Assembly: GCA_002869335.1 (NCBI GenBank)
Contig: PKTE01000316.1
Span: 1 to 32,716 of the forward strand
DNA from: Salinivirgaceae bacterium
GTDB taxonomy: Bacteria; Bacteroidota; Bacteroidia; Bacteroidales; Salinivirgaceae
Direction of reading: 5' to 3'
DNA: 32,716 bases
Shown here piece by piece: positions 15,694-24,202 of the stretch (position 1 is the stretch's first letter; each line of letters begins with the position of its first letter). The notes beneath the pieces are model-generated. The model was not told the origin of the DNA. It made no database searches and saw nothing but the letters and a program-made list of their open reading frames with translations. The position numbers and the translations under genes are program-made.

Positions 15694-16836
15694 ATGAAAA
15701 AGTTTTTTCGAATTGTATTTTACCTGATTATTGGAATTGTATTTGTCGGAACAATATTTTTCCTTTATCAAAAGTCTCAACCTAAACAGGTTATTTTTGA
15801 AGTAGAACAACCCTTTGTTACCAGTATTGAAAATAAAACTGTAGCAACGGGAACTATAATCCCTCGAAAAGAGGTTGAAATTAAGCCTCGTGTGAGTGGT
15901 ATTGTAACTAAACTCTATGTTGAACCAGGAATGATTGTCAAAGATGGAGACCTAATTGCAAAAGTTACGGTAGTGCCCGATATGGGAAGTCTAAATAACG
16001 CTGAAGCTCGAGTAGAGCAAGCCGAGATTAGCAAAAAAGACGCACAACGTAAATACGACCGGCAAAAATCATTATATGATAAAGGTGTAATTCCGGTTGC
16101 CGATCTTGAGCAAGCTGAAATAACCTTAAAAAATGCCGAAACAGAACTTGATGCAGCAAAAAATAGTCTGAACATCATTAAAGAAGGAGTATCAGCTAAA
16201 GCTGGTTCATTAACCAACACACTTGTAAAAAGTACCATTTCAGGAATGGTTTTAGATATACCAATTGAAGAAGGTAACTCGGTAATTGAAAGTAATACTT
16301 TCAACGCAGGAACTACCATTGCACTAGTTGCCAATATGAATGAAATGATTTTCGAAGGTAAAATTGACGAGAGTGAAGTAGGTAAAATTAAGGAAGGAAT
16401 GCCTTTAACGCTTACAATTGGGGCCCTTGAAGACGTGACTTTTGATGCTAATCTGGAATACATTTCACCTAAAGGAATGGAAGAAGAAGGCGCTGTAAAA
16501 TTTGAGATTAAAGCAGCAGTTAAATTGAAAAAAGATTATTTTATCCGTTCAGGATATTCAGCCACAGCCGACATTGTGCTAGAACATAAAGATAGTGTAA
16601 TGGCTATTCAGGAAAGCCTTCTCAAATTTGAAGACGAGGGAGATTCAGTATATGTAGAAATTGAAACAGCCCCTCAAAAATTCGAGAAACGACATATCAA
16701 AGTAGGTATCAGCGATGGTATTAACATTGAAGTATTAGAGGGACTTACAAAAGAGGATAAAATCAAATCAAAAGTATGGTCACCTATGAGTAAAGAAGAA
16801 GATAAAAAGGAAACTCCTGAAGGAGAAAATAACTAA
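15694..16836 (+). CDS. Membrane-fusion (MacA/HlyD-type) periplasmic adaptor
   Basis: The 380-residue adaptor is anchored by one N-terminal helix (about 5-24) and would bridge the permease pair to an outer-membrane TolC-like channel, which is not encoded in this window. Residues about 69-95 form the first half of the lipoyl domain (RVSGIVTKLYVEPGMIVKDG). A charged coiled-coil hairpin follows (about 105-165, AEARVEQAEISKKDAQRKYD and LEQAEITLKNAETELDAAKN), then the second lipoyl half (VKSTISGMVLDIPIEEGNSV) and the beta-barrel and membrane-proximal domains. The tail is lysine- and glutamate-rich. The operon ends here with the terminator at 16862-16889. Confidence 0.92.
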   Translation: MKKFFRIVFYLIIGIVFVGTIFFLYQKSQPKQVIFEVEQPFVTSIENKTVATGTIIPRKEVEIKPRVSGIVTKLYVEPGMIVKDGDLIAKVTVVPDMGSLNNAEARVEQAEISKKDAQRKYDRQKSLYDKGVIPVADLEQAEITLKNAETELDAAKNSLNIIKEGVSAKAGSLTNTLVKSTISGMVLDIPIEEGNSVIESNTFNAGTTIALVANMNEMIFEGKIDESEVGKIKEGMPLTLTIGALEDVTFDANLEYISPKGMEEEGAVKFEIKAAVKLKKDYFIRSGYSATADIVLEHKDSVMAIQESLLKFEDEGDSVYVEIETAPQKFEKRHIKVGISDGINIEVLEGLTKEDKIKSKVWSPMSKEEDKKETPEGENN

Positions 16837-16861
16837 ATCATAAAAAATATTTAAAATATAG

Positions 16862-16889
16862 CAGCGCTGAAAATTCAGCGCTGTTTTTT
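16862..16889 (+). terminator. Terminator of the MacAB-like operon
   Basis: CAGCGCTGA (16862-16870) and TCAGCGCTG (16875-16883) form a perfect stem around AAAT, followed by six T. Confidence 0.9.
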
Positions 16890-16920
16890 ATGTCTGATTT
16901 TATGACATTCGCATGATTTT

Positions 16921-16951
16921 TTTGTTTGAAAAGGCATTTTGTGTAACTTTT
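16921..16951 (+). promoter_or_regulatory. Promoter of the 16970-18615 operon
   Basis: TTTG (16921-16924) and TAACTTTT (16944-16951, one mismatch to TAnnTTTG) are 19 bases apart. The predicted start, near 16957, is just before the ATG at 16970 and downstream of the ATG at 16913, which argues for the shorter protein. Confidence 0.55.
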
Positions 16952-16969
16952 CGCTTTCAAATTTTAATT

Positions 16970-17770
16970 ATGGACACATATAATAACACAGATCAAAAAC
17001 TACATTTTCTATCACAAATTATTGCCAAGATAAACAGGACATTTGTAGAACCAGAAAAGGACGATACACATACTACATTATTTTTCGACCCTGCCGGAAG
17101 AAGAATTTATGGTAGATGGATTGACACTGATGACGGGCAAATGATTTTTGCAATAAACCTGGTAAATCAAAGTTACGAGTGGTTAAACTGTAAGTTATCT
17201 CCCCTTGCCAGTGTTAAATTTACCGGAAAAACCCTTAACGAAGTTGAAGAAGAGGTAACAGAATCTCTAGCCATATTGGGTATAAATGTGGAAGGACTGA
17301 ATGAAAAGATGCCTTATGAAATGCCTGATTATCCTTTTAAAGATGATATTATTGAAGCATTCTCTCCCGAAGCACTTAATGAGTGGTCTTATATTAGAAG
17401 ACAAGCAAACGAAGCAGCAATGATGTGTTTGGGAATGGTGCAGTTTTATACCAATATCAGAATTTGGCCAGAGCATTTTAATACAGCAATATCATTGAAA
17501 AGAGACAAAGATCTTGAAATTGAATTCGGTTTTGCAATGCAAAACGAAATGGTAGAAAGTCCATATTTTTATATTTCAGGAGCTGAAAAACAGAATAAAA
17601 TTAATTATTTGAATTTGCCTGACATTGGAATTGCTTCATGGGAAGTAAATAGCAACTGGAAAGGTGCTATTTTACCATATACTGAAATGAATAAACTGGC
17701 AGATAAATACAGAAAAGAGCAAGTAGAAGTGTTTATTAATAACACTATACTCTGGTATTTAAACCATTAA
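16970..17770 (+). CDS. Conserved hypothetical protein, DUF5996-like
   Basis: With the start at 16970 the protein has 266 residues and no signal or membrane segment. It contains the phrase TNIRIWPEHFNTAISLK, which resembles the WP.HF core of the DUF5996 family, and a C-terminal aromatic segment (ASWEVNSNWKGAILPYTEM). The function is unknown. An upstream in-frame ATG at 16913 would add 19 hydrophobic residues (MIFLFEKAFCVTFRFQILI), but the promoter elements lie inside that extension, so the shorter start is preferred. It is the first gene of a three-gene unit with the small membrane protein and the macro-domain protein. Confidence 0.65.
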   Translation: MDTYNNTDQKLHFLSQIIAKINRTFVEPEKDDTHTTLFFDPAGRRIYGRWIDTDDGQMIFAINLVNQSYEWLNCKLSPLASVKFTGKTLNEVEEEVTESLAILGINVEGLNEKMPYEMPDYPFKDDIIEAFSPEALNEWSYIRRQANEAAMMCLGMVQFYTNIRIWPEHFNTAISLKRDKDLEIEFGFAMQNEMVESPYFYISGAEKQNKINYLNLPDIGIASWEVNSNWKGAILPYTEMNKLADKYRKEQVEVFINNTILWYLNH

Positions 17771-17779
17771 AAAATAGCT

Positions 17780-18082
17780 ATGAGTTTTGGTGGGCATGTA
17801 CTTGATATGGTGAACCGGATGAAACAAAACCGGGATTTGCGAGATAAATTAAATCAAAGACACAACAGGGCATTAGATCAAATAAAATTCGCATCGAGAA
17901 AAAGGAAAAAATTCCATGAAAGAGAACTTACTCTCCAGGAAAAAGAATCTATTCGAAAAAGGGTTCGTTTAAAAATGAAAGCCCAACATAGAATTGATTC
18001 TTTAAAAATGATAACAACTTTGTTGATAGTAGGTATTATAGGCTGGCTTATGTATGAATATCTGTTAAAACTTATTATATGA
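17780..18082 (+). CDS. Short MSFGG-type basic protein with one C-terminal membrane helix
   Basis: The 100-residue product is strongly basic in its first 75 residues (RHNRALDQIKFASRKRKKFH, KESIRKRVRLKMKAQHR) and ends in a single membrane helix (MITTLLIVGIIGWLMYEYLL). Small proteins opening with MSFGG are, as far as I recall, widespread in Bacteroidota without known function. Most of it should face the cytoplasm, tail-anchored. It starts nine bases after the previous stop, and its own stop overlaps the next start in ATGA (18079-18082), so translation with the macro-domain gene is coupled. Confidence 0.65.
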   Translation: MSFGGHVLDMVNRMKQNRDLRDKLNQRHNRALDQIKFASRKRKKFHERELTLQEKESIRKRVRLKMKAQHRIDSLKMITTLLIVGIIGWLMYEYLLKLII

Positions 18083-18615
18083 ACTCTTCTAATAAAATAG
18101 AGGTCGTTAAAGGAGATATCACAAAAATAGAAGTTGATGCCATTGTTAATGCAGCCAATTCATCTTTAATGGGTGGTGGCGGAGTTGATGGCGCTATCCA
18201 TAGAGCCGGTGGACCTTCTATACTTGAAGAATGTGAAACGATTATTCAAAAAATAGGGAAACTTCCCACTGGTGAAGTTGCAGCAACAAATGCTGGTAAT
18301 CTGCCTGCCAAATATGTCATTCATACAGTTGGCCCTATTTACGGTCGAAATCCTGAAAAGGAAAATGAGCTTTTAGCTAATTGCTATTCAAATGCTTTAA
18401 AATTGGCATCTGAATTAAATTGTAGAATAGTATCTTTTCCAAACATAAGCACAGGTATTTACCATTTTCCAAAAACAACAGCAGCTAAAATCTCATTGGC
18501 TGCTATTCGGGAGTTTATTGCCAAAAATAAAACAATAGAAAAAGTTTTACTTGTATGCTATGATAGTGAAAACTACGAAATACTTAAGACTGAAATATCA
18601 GGTAAAATATACTGA
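18079..18615 (+). CDS. Macro-domain ADP-ribose hydrolase (O-acetyl-ADP-ribose deacetylase-like)
   Basis: The whole 178-residue protein is one macro domain. It has VDAIVNAANSSLMGGGGVDG (19-38), the ADP-ribose binding core with the catalytic-type Asn/Asp pair, and the phosphate loop FPNISTGIYHFP later. It groups with YmdB/MacroD-type enzymes that remove O-acetyl-ADP-ribose or mono-ADP-ribose from proteins; the exact substrate cannot be read from sequence. No transferase partner (DarT, ART) or sirtuin is adjacent, so it does not look like a toxin-antitoxin pair. It is the last gene of its operon. Confidence 0.9.
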   Translation: MNSSNKIEVVKGDITKIEVDAIVNAANSSLMGGGGVDGAIHRAGGPSILEECETIIQKIGKLPTGEVAATNAGNLPAKYVIHTVGPIYGRNPEKENELLANCYSNALKLASELNCRIVSFPNISTGIYHFPKTTAAKISLAAIREFIAKNKTIEKVLLVCYDSENYEILKTEISGKIY

Positions 18616-18702
18616 TTCACAACAATAGGGCAATATAAAACAGGAATAATTTGTTAGTTCTCTCAATATATAATATATTAAAACACTATATAATGAGCGA
18701 AA

Positions 18703-20844
18703 ATGTATAACCAACTGAATAGAATATTCATATTTTTCATAACAGTTACCGTGCTCTCTTCAAATCTCATAGCACAGGATGCTCAAATTGATAGTCTTCA
18801 ACATAGACTTAATGTTGTTAAAACTGATAAAGAAAAGTTGCAAATAATTAACAATCTAGGCCTACTCTTAAGTCGTTCATTCCCAGATTCTGCGTTGAAC
18901 TATGCTTTAATGGCTAACAAATTAGCCCACAAACTTAATGATACAATAGAAATTGCTAATAACTACAAAATAATCGGAAATATATATTACACTACGAATC
19001 AACTCGATAGTGCTATAGTACAATACGAAAAAGGACTCAAAATATATTCTTTGCTTGAGGATACGCTGGGCCAAGCAAAAATTCACAATAACATTGGCGC
19101 ACTTCACAGAGCCAAAGGTAATTATCCGACCTCAATTGAACACTACCAAAAATCTATTGAATTAAGAAAGCTACTAAATGATAGGTTTGGTATGGGGAAA
19201 ACTTACAATAATATGGGAAATGTTCATTTCTCATTAAATAACCTCGAACAAGCGCTGGAATACTATAAATTATCACTCGATATAAGACTCGAATTCAATG
19301 ATGAATTTGGTGCTGCAGGTTGCTATACCAATATGGGATTAATATTGACGCAAAAAGAGCAATACGATACAGCCATCAGTTTATTCAATTTAGCCAATAA
19401 GATATACCGCAAAGAAAATGATTTACAAGGCATTGCGCACAGTCTCACAAGTTTGGGCTTAGCTTATAATTACATGGAAAATAAAAGTTTAGCGCTAAAT
19501 AAATTTATTGCTGCATTGGATTTATATGAAAAGATTGGCAATAAACGAGGTGTTTCAATGACGCATTCTCAGATTGCCAATATTTATAACCACAACCAGC
19601 AATATGACAGTGCCCTTTACTATGCAAACAATGCTTTACAAGTTTCAAAAAAATATAATACAATTGTTGAAAAAAGTGATGCCTACAAGGAACTATCGTC
19701 TGCTATGGCAGGTCTGAAAAGATACAAGGAAGCCTATACATATAATAAAAGCTATCAAAAATTAGAAGATAGCATCTTTAATCGCGAAAAAATAAAAGAG
19801 ATTAAAATGATTGAGCAAAAGTATCAAAATGAAAACCAAAAACTTCAAATTGAAAAACTTGAAACAGAAAACAAGCTAAATGAGATTAAACTAGAGAAAC
19901 TCAATAACAGACAAATATTGAGCATAATAGGAATAATAATAGCACTAATTTTTATTATAACCTTACTTAGAAACAGGCAAAAACAAAAAGAGAGAAACCG
20001 TACAATTCAAGATCAAAATAAAAAAATATCAAAACAAAAGCTTGAAATTGAAAGACATAGAAATCATCTAGAGGAGCTGGTAGAAGAAAGAACCGAAGAT
20101 CTTGTGAGAGCAAAAGAAAAAGCAGAAGAGGCTGACCGATTAAAATCGGCATTCCTGACCAATATGAGTCACGAAATCCGTACTCCGATGAATGCCATCA
20201 TGGGCTTTACAGAACTTCTAAACTCTACAGATCCAACAGAAGAAGAACGTGCTCAATATCGTAAATTTATTGAAACCAATAGTGAATTACTGCTGCGGTT
20301 AATGGATGATATTATTGATATCGCTAAAATAGAGTCAGGGCAAATAACTATGAATATTGTTCCTACTGATATCAAAGATGTAATGGAGAAAGTATCACCT
20401 ATTTTCCAGAAAAAACGTAAGCAATCAGATAAAGAGACGATTGCAATTATAGACGAAGTCTCTACTTGCAAGCAACGTCAAATAGTATTGGCAGATCCTC
20501 TAAGAGTGCAGCAAATTCTTACAAACCTCATAGATAATGCCCTAAAATTTACAGAAAAAGGGCACATAAAAATTTCTTGTGTAAAAGAGATAATTAATGA
20601 AAAGCCTTTTGCAAAGATATCTGTAGAAGACACAGGTATTGGTATGTCAAAAGAACAGCAATCAATTATCTTCGAGCGGTTTGGAAAAATTGAAGAAAAC
20701 CCAAAGAAACTCTACAGGGGAGCTGGATTAGGATTAGCAATATGTAAGAACCTTGTGGAATTAATGCAAGGCAACATTAGCATACTCTCTGAAGAAGGTA
20801 AAGGCTCCACTTTCTATTTTACACTTCCTGTTTTAGAACAATAA
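18703..20844 (+). CDS. Periplasmic TPR sensor histidine kinase
   Basis: The 713-residue protein has a signal peptide (1-24, ending NLIAQ), about eight tetratricopeptide repeats in the periplasm (about 35-350, for example GNIYYTTNQLDSAIVQYEKG, GNYPTSIEHYQKSIEL), a coiled coil, and one membrane helix (about 405-424). A cytoplasmic coiled coil is followed by HisKA with FLTNMSHEIRTPMNAIMG (His490) and HATPase with the N-box LTNLIDNALKFTEKG, G1 box VEDTGIGMS and G2 box GAGLGLAICKNL. There is no receiver or DNA-binding domain, so a separate response regulator is needed, and none is nearby. TPR kinases of this design are common in Bacteroidota. It ends ten bases from the convergent gene at 20855. 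Confidence 0.93.
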   Translation: MYNQLNRIFIFFITVTVLSSNLIAQDAQIDSLQHRLNVVKTDKEKLQIINNLGLLLSRSFPDSALNYALMANKLAHKLNDTIEIANNYKIIGNIYYTTNQLDSAIVQYEKGLKIYSLLEDTLGQAKIHNNIGALHRAKGNYPTSIEHYQKSIELRKLLNDRFGMGKTYNNMGNVHFSLNNLEQALEYYKLSLDIRLEFNDEFGAAGCYTNMGLILTQKEQYDTAISLFNLANKIYRKENDLQGIAHSLTSLGLAYNYMENKSLALNKFIAALDLYEKIGNKRGVSMTHSQIANIYNHNQQYDSALYYANNALQVSKKYNTIVEKSDAYKELSSAMAGLKRYKEAYTYNKSYQKLEDSIFNREKIKEIKMIEQKYQNENQKLQIEKLETENKLNEIKLEKLNNRQILSIIGIIIALIFIITLLRNRQKQKERNRTIQDQNKKISKQKLEIERHRNHLEELVEERTEDLVRAKEKAEEADRLKSAFLTNMSHEIRTPMNAIMGFTELLNSTDPTEEERAQYRKFIETNSELLLRLMDDIIDIAKIESGQITMNIVPTDIKDVMEKVSPIFQKKRKQSDKETIAIIDEVSTCKQRQIVLADPLRVQQILTNLIDNALKFTEKGHIKISCVKEIINEKPFAKISVEDTGIGMSKEQQSIIFERFGKIEENPKKLYRGAGLGLAICKNLVELMQGNISILSEEGKGSTFYFTLPVLEQ

Positions 20845-20854
20845 GACTCAGCCT

Positions 20855-22018
20855 TTACATTAAACCGATATACACAATTAATTGATATGCATAGTTAGCT
20901 ACAACACCAGCTATAATACCTCCCACTGTATGCGCCAATAATGCTTTCGAAGTAAGAGCTCTATGTCCTAATGTATCCAACATGGCCGTATGCGTGCTCA
21001 AATAACCACTCCAGGTCATTCCCATAGCAGTAAAAACAGCTATCACATTACCAGTTACAAGTCCCTCTGCCACAAACGCTTTCACAAGCGACAAGGCAGC
21101 ACCAACAGCACCTAAGGCTGTAATAGGAAAAGCAATCAATTCAGGACTATTAAAACCAAACAAAAACTCAAATACACCATTTATATAACCGGCAAGTTTA
21201 GGTAAAATTGGTACTCCTTCGTATGCTAATCCTTGATAACCAATAGCGGCATCTTTAGGACCAAAAGTTACGATCATAACCATTGTAGAAATAATAAGTA
21301 CACCAGGTATAATAGCCAAACCTAATTCAACTCCTGACTTGCCACCATCCAATAGGGCATTTAGAAAACGAAGAAATGTACCACCTTCCGATTTAAAATT
21401 AATTTGGTCATCTTCTCCTTTTGTAGCTTCCTGTGATTTATAACATTCAAGTTTGCCACAAATTAACCGTTGCATTAACCTTGTACTCACAACAGCTCCT
21501 ATCACTGCACCAAACAGACCAACCAGTGCTGGGCCAAAAAATCCCAAACCTGCCATAAAAGTCAACACAATTAGCCCCATTCCAAAAGCAGTTCCAAAGT
21601 TTGCAAGTGAAACTAATTCGTACTCCTTGAAATATTTTTTAAAGTTTTTATCGTTAGCCAAGCTGATAATAGACGGATTATCTGAAAAGAAAGTCATCAA
21701 ACCCGCTAATGCTGATACACCTGGCAAATTAAATATTGGGCGCATGAATGGTTTTAAAATAAATTCCAATAACCTTACAACACCAAATTCTATCATTAGC
21801 TTACCCAATGCACCACTAAGCACAGTAATACCCATAATAAAAAACACAGTATTCATTAACAGATCCCATGCTGTATTCATAATAGTATTCAACAAATTAG
21901 CAGTTCCCATTTTGTGGCCTAATACACCAAAAAAGAGAAAAAATACAAGTAAAAATACAAATGCTTCATAACGTCGTTTTGCTACGAAGCTCGTGTTTTT
22001 CAGGTTGAATAGTTTCAT
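20855..22018 (-). CDS. Nucleoside-recognition (Gate) domain membrane protein
   Basis: The product, 387 residues from the start used here, is an integral inner-membrane protein with about nine hydrophobic segments. It carries two Gate-like regions: one around NTVFFIMGITVLSGALGKLM followed by FFSDNPSIISLA, and one around VLIISTMVMIVTFGP. These are seen in spore-maturation SpmA/SpmB-like proteins and in concentrative nucleoside transporters. Transport of a nucleoside or other solute is possible but unproven. The frame is open to an ATG at 22102, but a -7 element (22052-22059) lies inside that extension and MKLFNLKNTSF is a natural N-terminus, so the start at 22018 is preferred. Confidence 0.8.
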   Translation of the reverse strand: MKLFNLKNTSFVAKRRYEAFVFLLVFFLFFGVLGHKMGTANLLNTIMNTAWDLLMNTVFFIMGITVLSGALGKLMIEFGVVRLLEFILKPFMRPIFNLPGVSALAGLMTFFSDNPSIISLANDKNFKKYFKEYELVSLANFGTAFGMGLIVLTFMAGLGFFGPALVGLFGAVIGAVVSTRLMQRLICGKLECYKSQEATKGEDDQINFKSEGGTFLRFLNALLDGGKSGVELGLAIIPGVLIISTMVMIVTFGPKDAAIGYQGLAYEGVPILPKLAGYINGVFEFLFGFNSPELIAFPITALGAVGAALSLVKAFVAEGLVTGNVIAVFTAMGMTWSGYLSTHTAMLDTLGHRALTSKALLAHTVGGIIAGVVANYAYQLIVYIGLM

Positions 22019-22051
22019 ATCTGTATTATTTAAAGTTGTATTTATTGGCGG

Positions 22052-22059
22052 CAAATATA
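22052..22059 (-). promoter_or_regulatory. Candidate -7 element of the Gate-domain gene
   Basis: Minus strand TATATTTG, a full match to TAnnTTTG, 33 bases before the ATG at 22018. No good -33 was seen. Confidence 0.45.
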
Positions 22060-22210
22060 CATGTGCAAAATTAAAGGAATTATGCGATTTGTCATGATTC
22101 AAAAAAAGGCTGCAATATGCAACCCAATTCGTTCAAAGACAACCATAAATGCCTTACAAACACATATTTATACCATATAGTATTTTACAACATATTTATA
22201 ATACTATTAA

Positions 22211-22567
22211 CTACTTGTTTGCTTTTTCTTTTTCCAGTTCATCCCAAAACTCCACGGCCCGACGCATGTGAGGGATAACAATTGTACCACCAACCACATT
22301 AGCAACACTATAAATCTCAAATATTTGCTCTTTTGTTACACCGAGTTTATGACACTGTTCAATATGATACTTAATACAATCGTCGCAACGCAAAACCATT
22401 GAAGCAACCAGGCCTAACATCTCTTTAGTTTTGGAATCGAGGGCCCCATCCATATATGTGTTTGTATCCACATTGAATATTCTTTTAATCACCTTATTAT
22501 TTCCCTCAAGAATGCGATCATTCATTTCCTGACGGTATTCGCGATATTCTTTTAAGTTTTCTGACAT
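22211..22567 (-). CDS. Carboxymuconolactone decarboxylase / AhpD-like protein
   Basis: The 118-residue protein contains the AhpD-type redox motif CDDCIKYH (Cys61, Cys64, His68), followed by HKLGVTKEQIFEIYSVANVV and the C-terminal helix of the family. AhpD relatives reduce peroxiredoxin partners or act as small peroxidases; the whole family is usually all-helical and oligomeric. Its start is four bases from the end of miaB on the same strand, so it is read from the miaB promoter. The meaning of this pairing is not known. Confidence 0.88.
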   Translation of the reverse strand: MSENLKEYREYRQEMNDRILEGNNKVIKRIFNVDTNTYMDGALDSKTKEMLGLVASMVLRCDDCIKYHIEQCHKLGVTKEQIFEIYSVANVVGGTIVIPHMRRAVEFWDELEKEKANK

Positions 22568-22571
22568 AATC

Positions 22572-23912
22572 CTATTTTAAGTTATCGATTAATTCCCCCC
22601 TTAAAGTTGCTGATGAACAAGCTGTAACTTTCACATTCACAAAATCACCAGGTTTGTAATTACCCTTTGGAAAAACAATTACTTTGTTTTGCTGATTTCT
22701 ACCATAAAGCTCATCAATTGATTTTTTTGAAACCCCTTCAGCCAAAACTTCAAAGACTTTACCTATATCACTTTCATTACTTTTTAGTGAAAGTTCGTGC
22801 TGTAGCGCAATAATTTCTTCAAGTCGCTTGGACTTAACATCTTCAGGCACATTATCAGGTAAATGTTTAGCGGCATAAGTTCCTTCCCGCTCACTGTATT
22901 TAAACATAAATGCCCAATCATATCCGACTTCACGCATCAACGACAATGTTTCTTGATGATCCTCTTCCGTTTCATTATGAAAACCACAAAATACATCAGT
23001 TGTAATGCCACAATCAGGAATTAGTGTTTTAATTTTCTGAATTCGTTCAAGGTACCAATCACGATCATATTTACGGTTCATTAATTTAAGAATTTTAGAA
23101 CTTCCTGATTGCACAGGTAAATGAATATGATTACAAATATTTGATGTTTCAGCAATTGTATCAATAAGCGTATCAGATATATCTTTAGGGTGTGAAGTAG
23201 TGAATCGAATTCGCACACCCGTGTCCGATTTTGATACAGTCCTCAATAATTCTGGAAAATCTATTGTTTCACCTTCATTTTCCCACTTATATGAATTCAC
23301 ATTTTGACCTAGCAAAGTGATCTCTTTTACCCCTTCTTTAATAAGTTTATTAACCTCTTTCATAATATCCTTAGGATCTCTACTTCGCTCTCTTCCACGT
23401 GTATATGGCACAATGCAATATGTGCAAAAGTTATTACATCCACGACTAATAGACACAAAACCACTAAAAGATTGATCTTCTAAACGCTTTGGCATAATAC
23501 CGTGGTAAGTCTCCTCGGTTGAAAGAACTGTATCTACTGCTAATTCTCCAAAATCAGCCTTCATAAGCAACTCGGGTAATTTACGATATGCATCGGGACC
23601 AGCCACAACATTTACAACTTCGTTCTGCACCAACTTTTCACCCAAACGCTCTGCCATACAACCAATTACACCAACTTTCAATTCTGGTTTCTTTCGTTTA
23701 TTATGCTTCAAAGCATCAAGTCTGTTCCAAATACGTTGTTCCGCATTATCTCGAATTGAACATGTATTTATCAAAACAAGGTCAGCCTCATCAGGATTCG
23801 TAGTTACTTCGTATTGCTGCTCGCCTAATACAGAAGCAACAACCTCACTATCAGCTACATTCATTTGACATCCATACGTCTCAATATACAATTTCTTCAC
23901 GTCCTTCATCAT
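22572..23912 (-). CDS. miaB: tRNA-2-methylthio-N6-dimethylallyladenosine synthase MiaB
   Basis: MiaB is a radical-SAM methylthiotransferase that modifies A37 of tRNAs reading UNN codons. With the start at 23912 the protein has 446 residues. The N-terminal domain holds Cys15 (YGCQMN), Cys51 (NTCSIRD) and Cys85 (GCMAER) for the auxiliary 4Fe-4S cluster. The radical-SAM motif is GCNNFCTYC (Cys159, Cys163, Cys166), followed by RGRERSR. A C-terminal TRAM domain (NKVIVFPKGNYKPGDFVNVK) binds tRNA. An in-frame ATG at 23954 would add 14 residues, but a -7 element lies within it (23932-23939), so the tandem ATGs at 23907-23912 are the likely start. Confidence 0.96.
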   Translation of the reverse strand: MMKDVKKLYIETYGCQMNVADSEVVASVLGEQQYEVTTNPDEADLVLINTCSIRDNAEQRIWNRLDALKHNKRKKPELKVGVIGCMAERLGEKLVQNEVVNVVAGPDAYRKLPELLMKADFGELAVDTVLSTEETYHGIMPKRLEDQSFSGFVSISRGCNNFCTYCIVPYTRGRERSRDPKDIMKEVNKLIKEGVKEITLLGQNVNSYKWENEGETIDFPELLRTVSKSDTGVRIRFTTSHPKDISDTLIDTIAETSNICNHIHLPVQSGSSKILKLMNRKYDRDWYLERIQKIKTLIPDCGITTDVFCGFHNETEEDHQETLSLMREVGYDWAFMFKYSEREGTYAAKHLPDNVPEDVKSKRLEEIIALQHELSLKSNESDIGKVFEVLAEGVSKKSIDELYGRNQQNKVIVFPKGNYKPGDFVNVKVTACSSATLRGELIDNLK

Positions 23913-23931
23913 TTCAATTATTTTTGCTGTG

Positions 23932-23939
23932 CAAATATA
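23932..23939 (-). promoter_or_regulatory. Candidate -7 element of miaB
   Basis: Minus strand TATATTTG, a full match to TAnnTTTG, 19 bases before the ATG at 23912. No -33 element at the right distance was seen. Confidence 0.45.
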
Positions 23940-24202
23940 AGTTACAATTAGCAACTACACGTACTTAATCTAAACTTTTTCACAGCCTCAAAAACACAAC
24001 CATCAGATTAACAATATTATACATCAAATAATTATAATATTTTAAGATGCCTATATCTTTAAATATCAATAATCGATCTGCATAAATCACAAAAAAAAGA
24101 ACAAAAACTTTATTTGACTGATTATAGGGAATTAAGATGCTTTGGCTTCTTTTTTGATAATGTTGGGCAGGAACGGCATTAAAATTTTGAAATCGGAATC
24201 AT

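Noticed and set aside
18079-18615. DarTG-like toxin-antitoxin pair
   Set aside because: Only the macro domain is present; no ADP-ribosyltransferase is encoded next to it.
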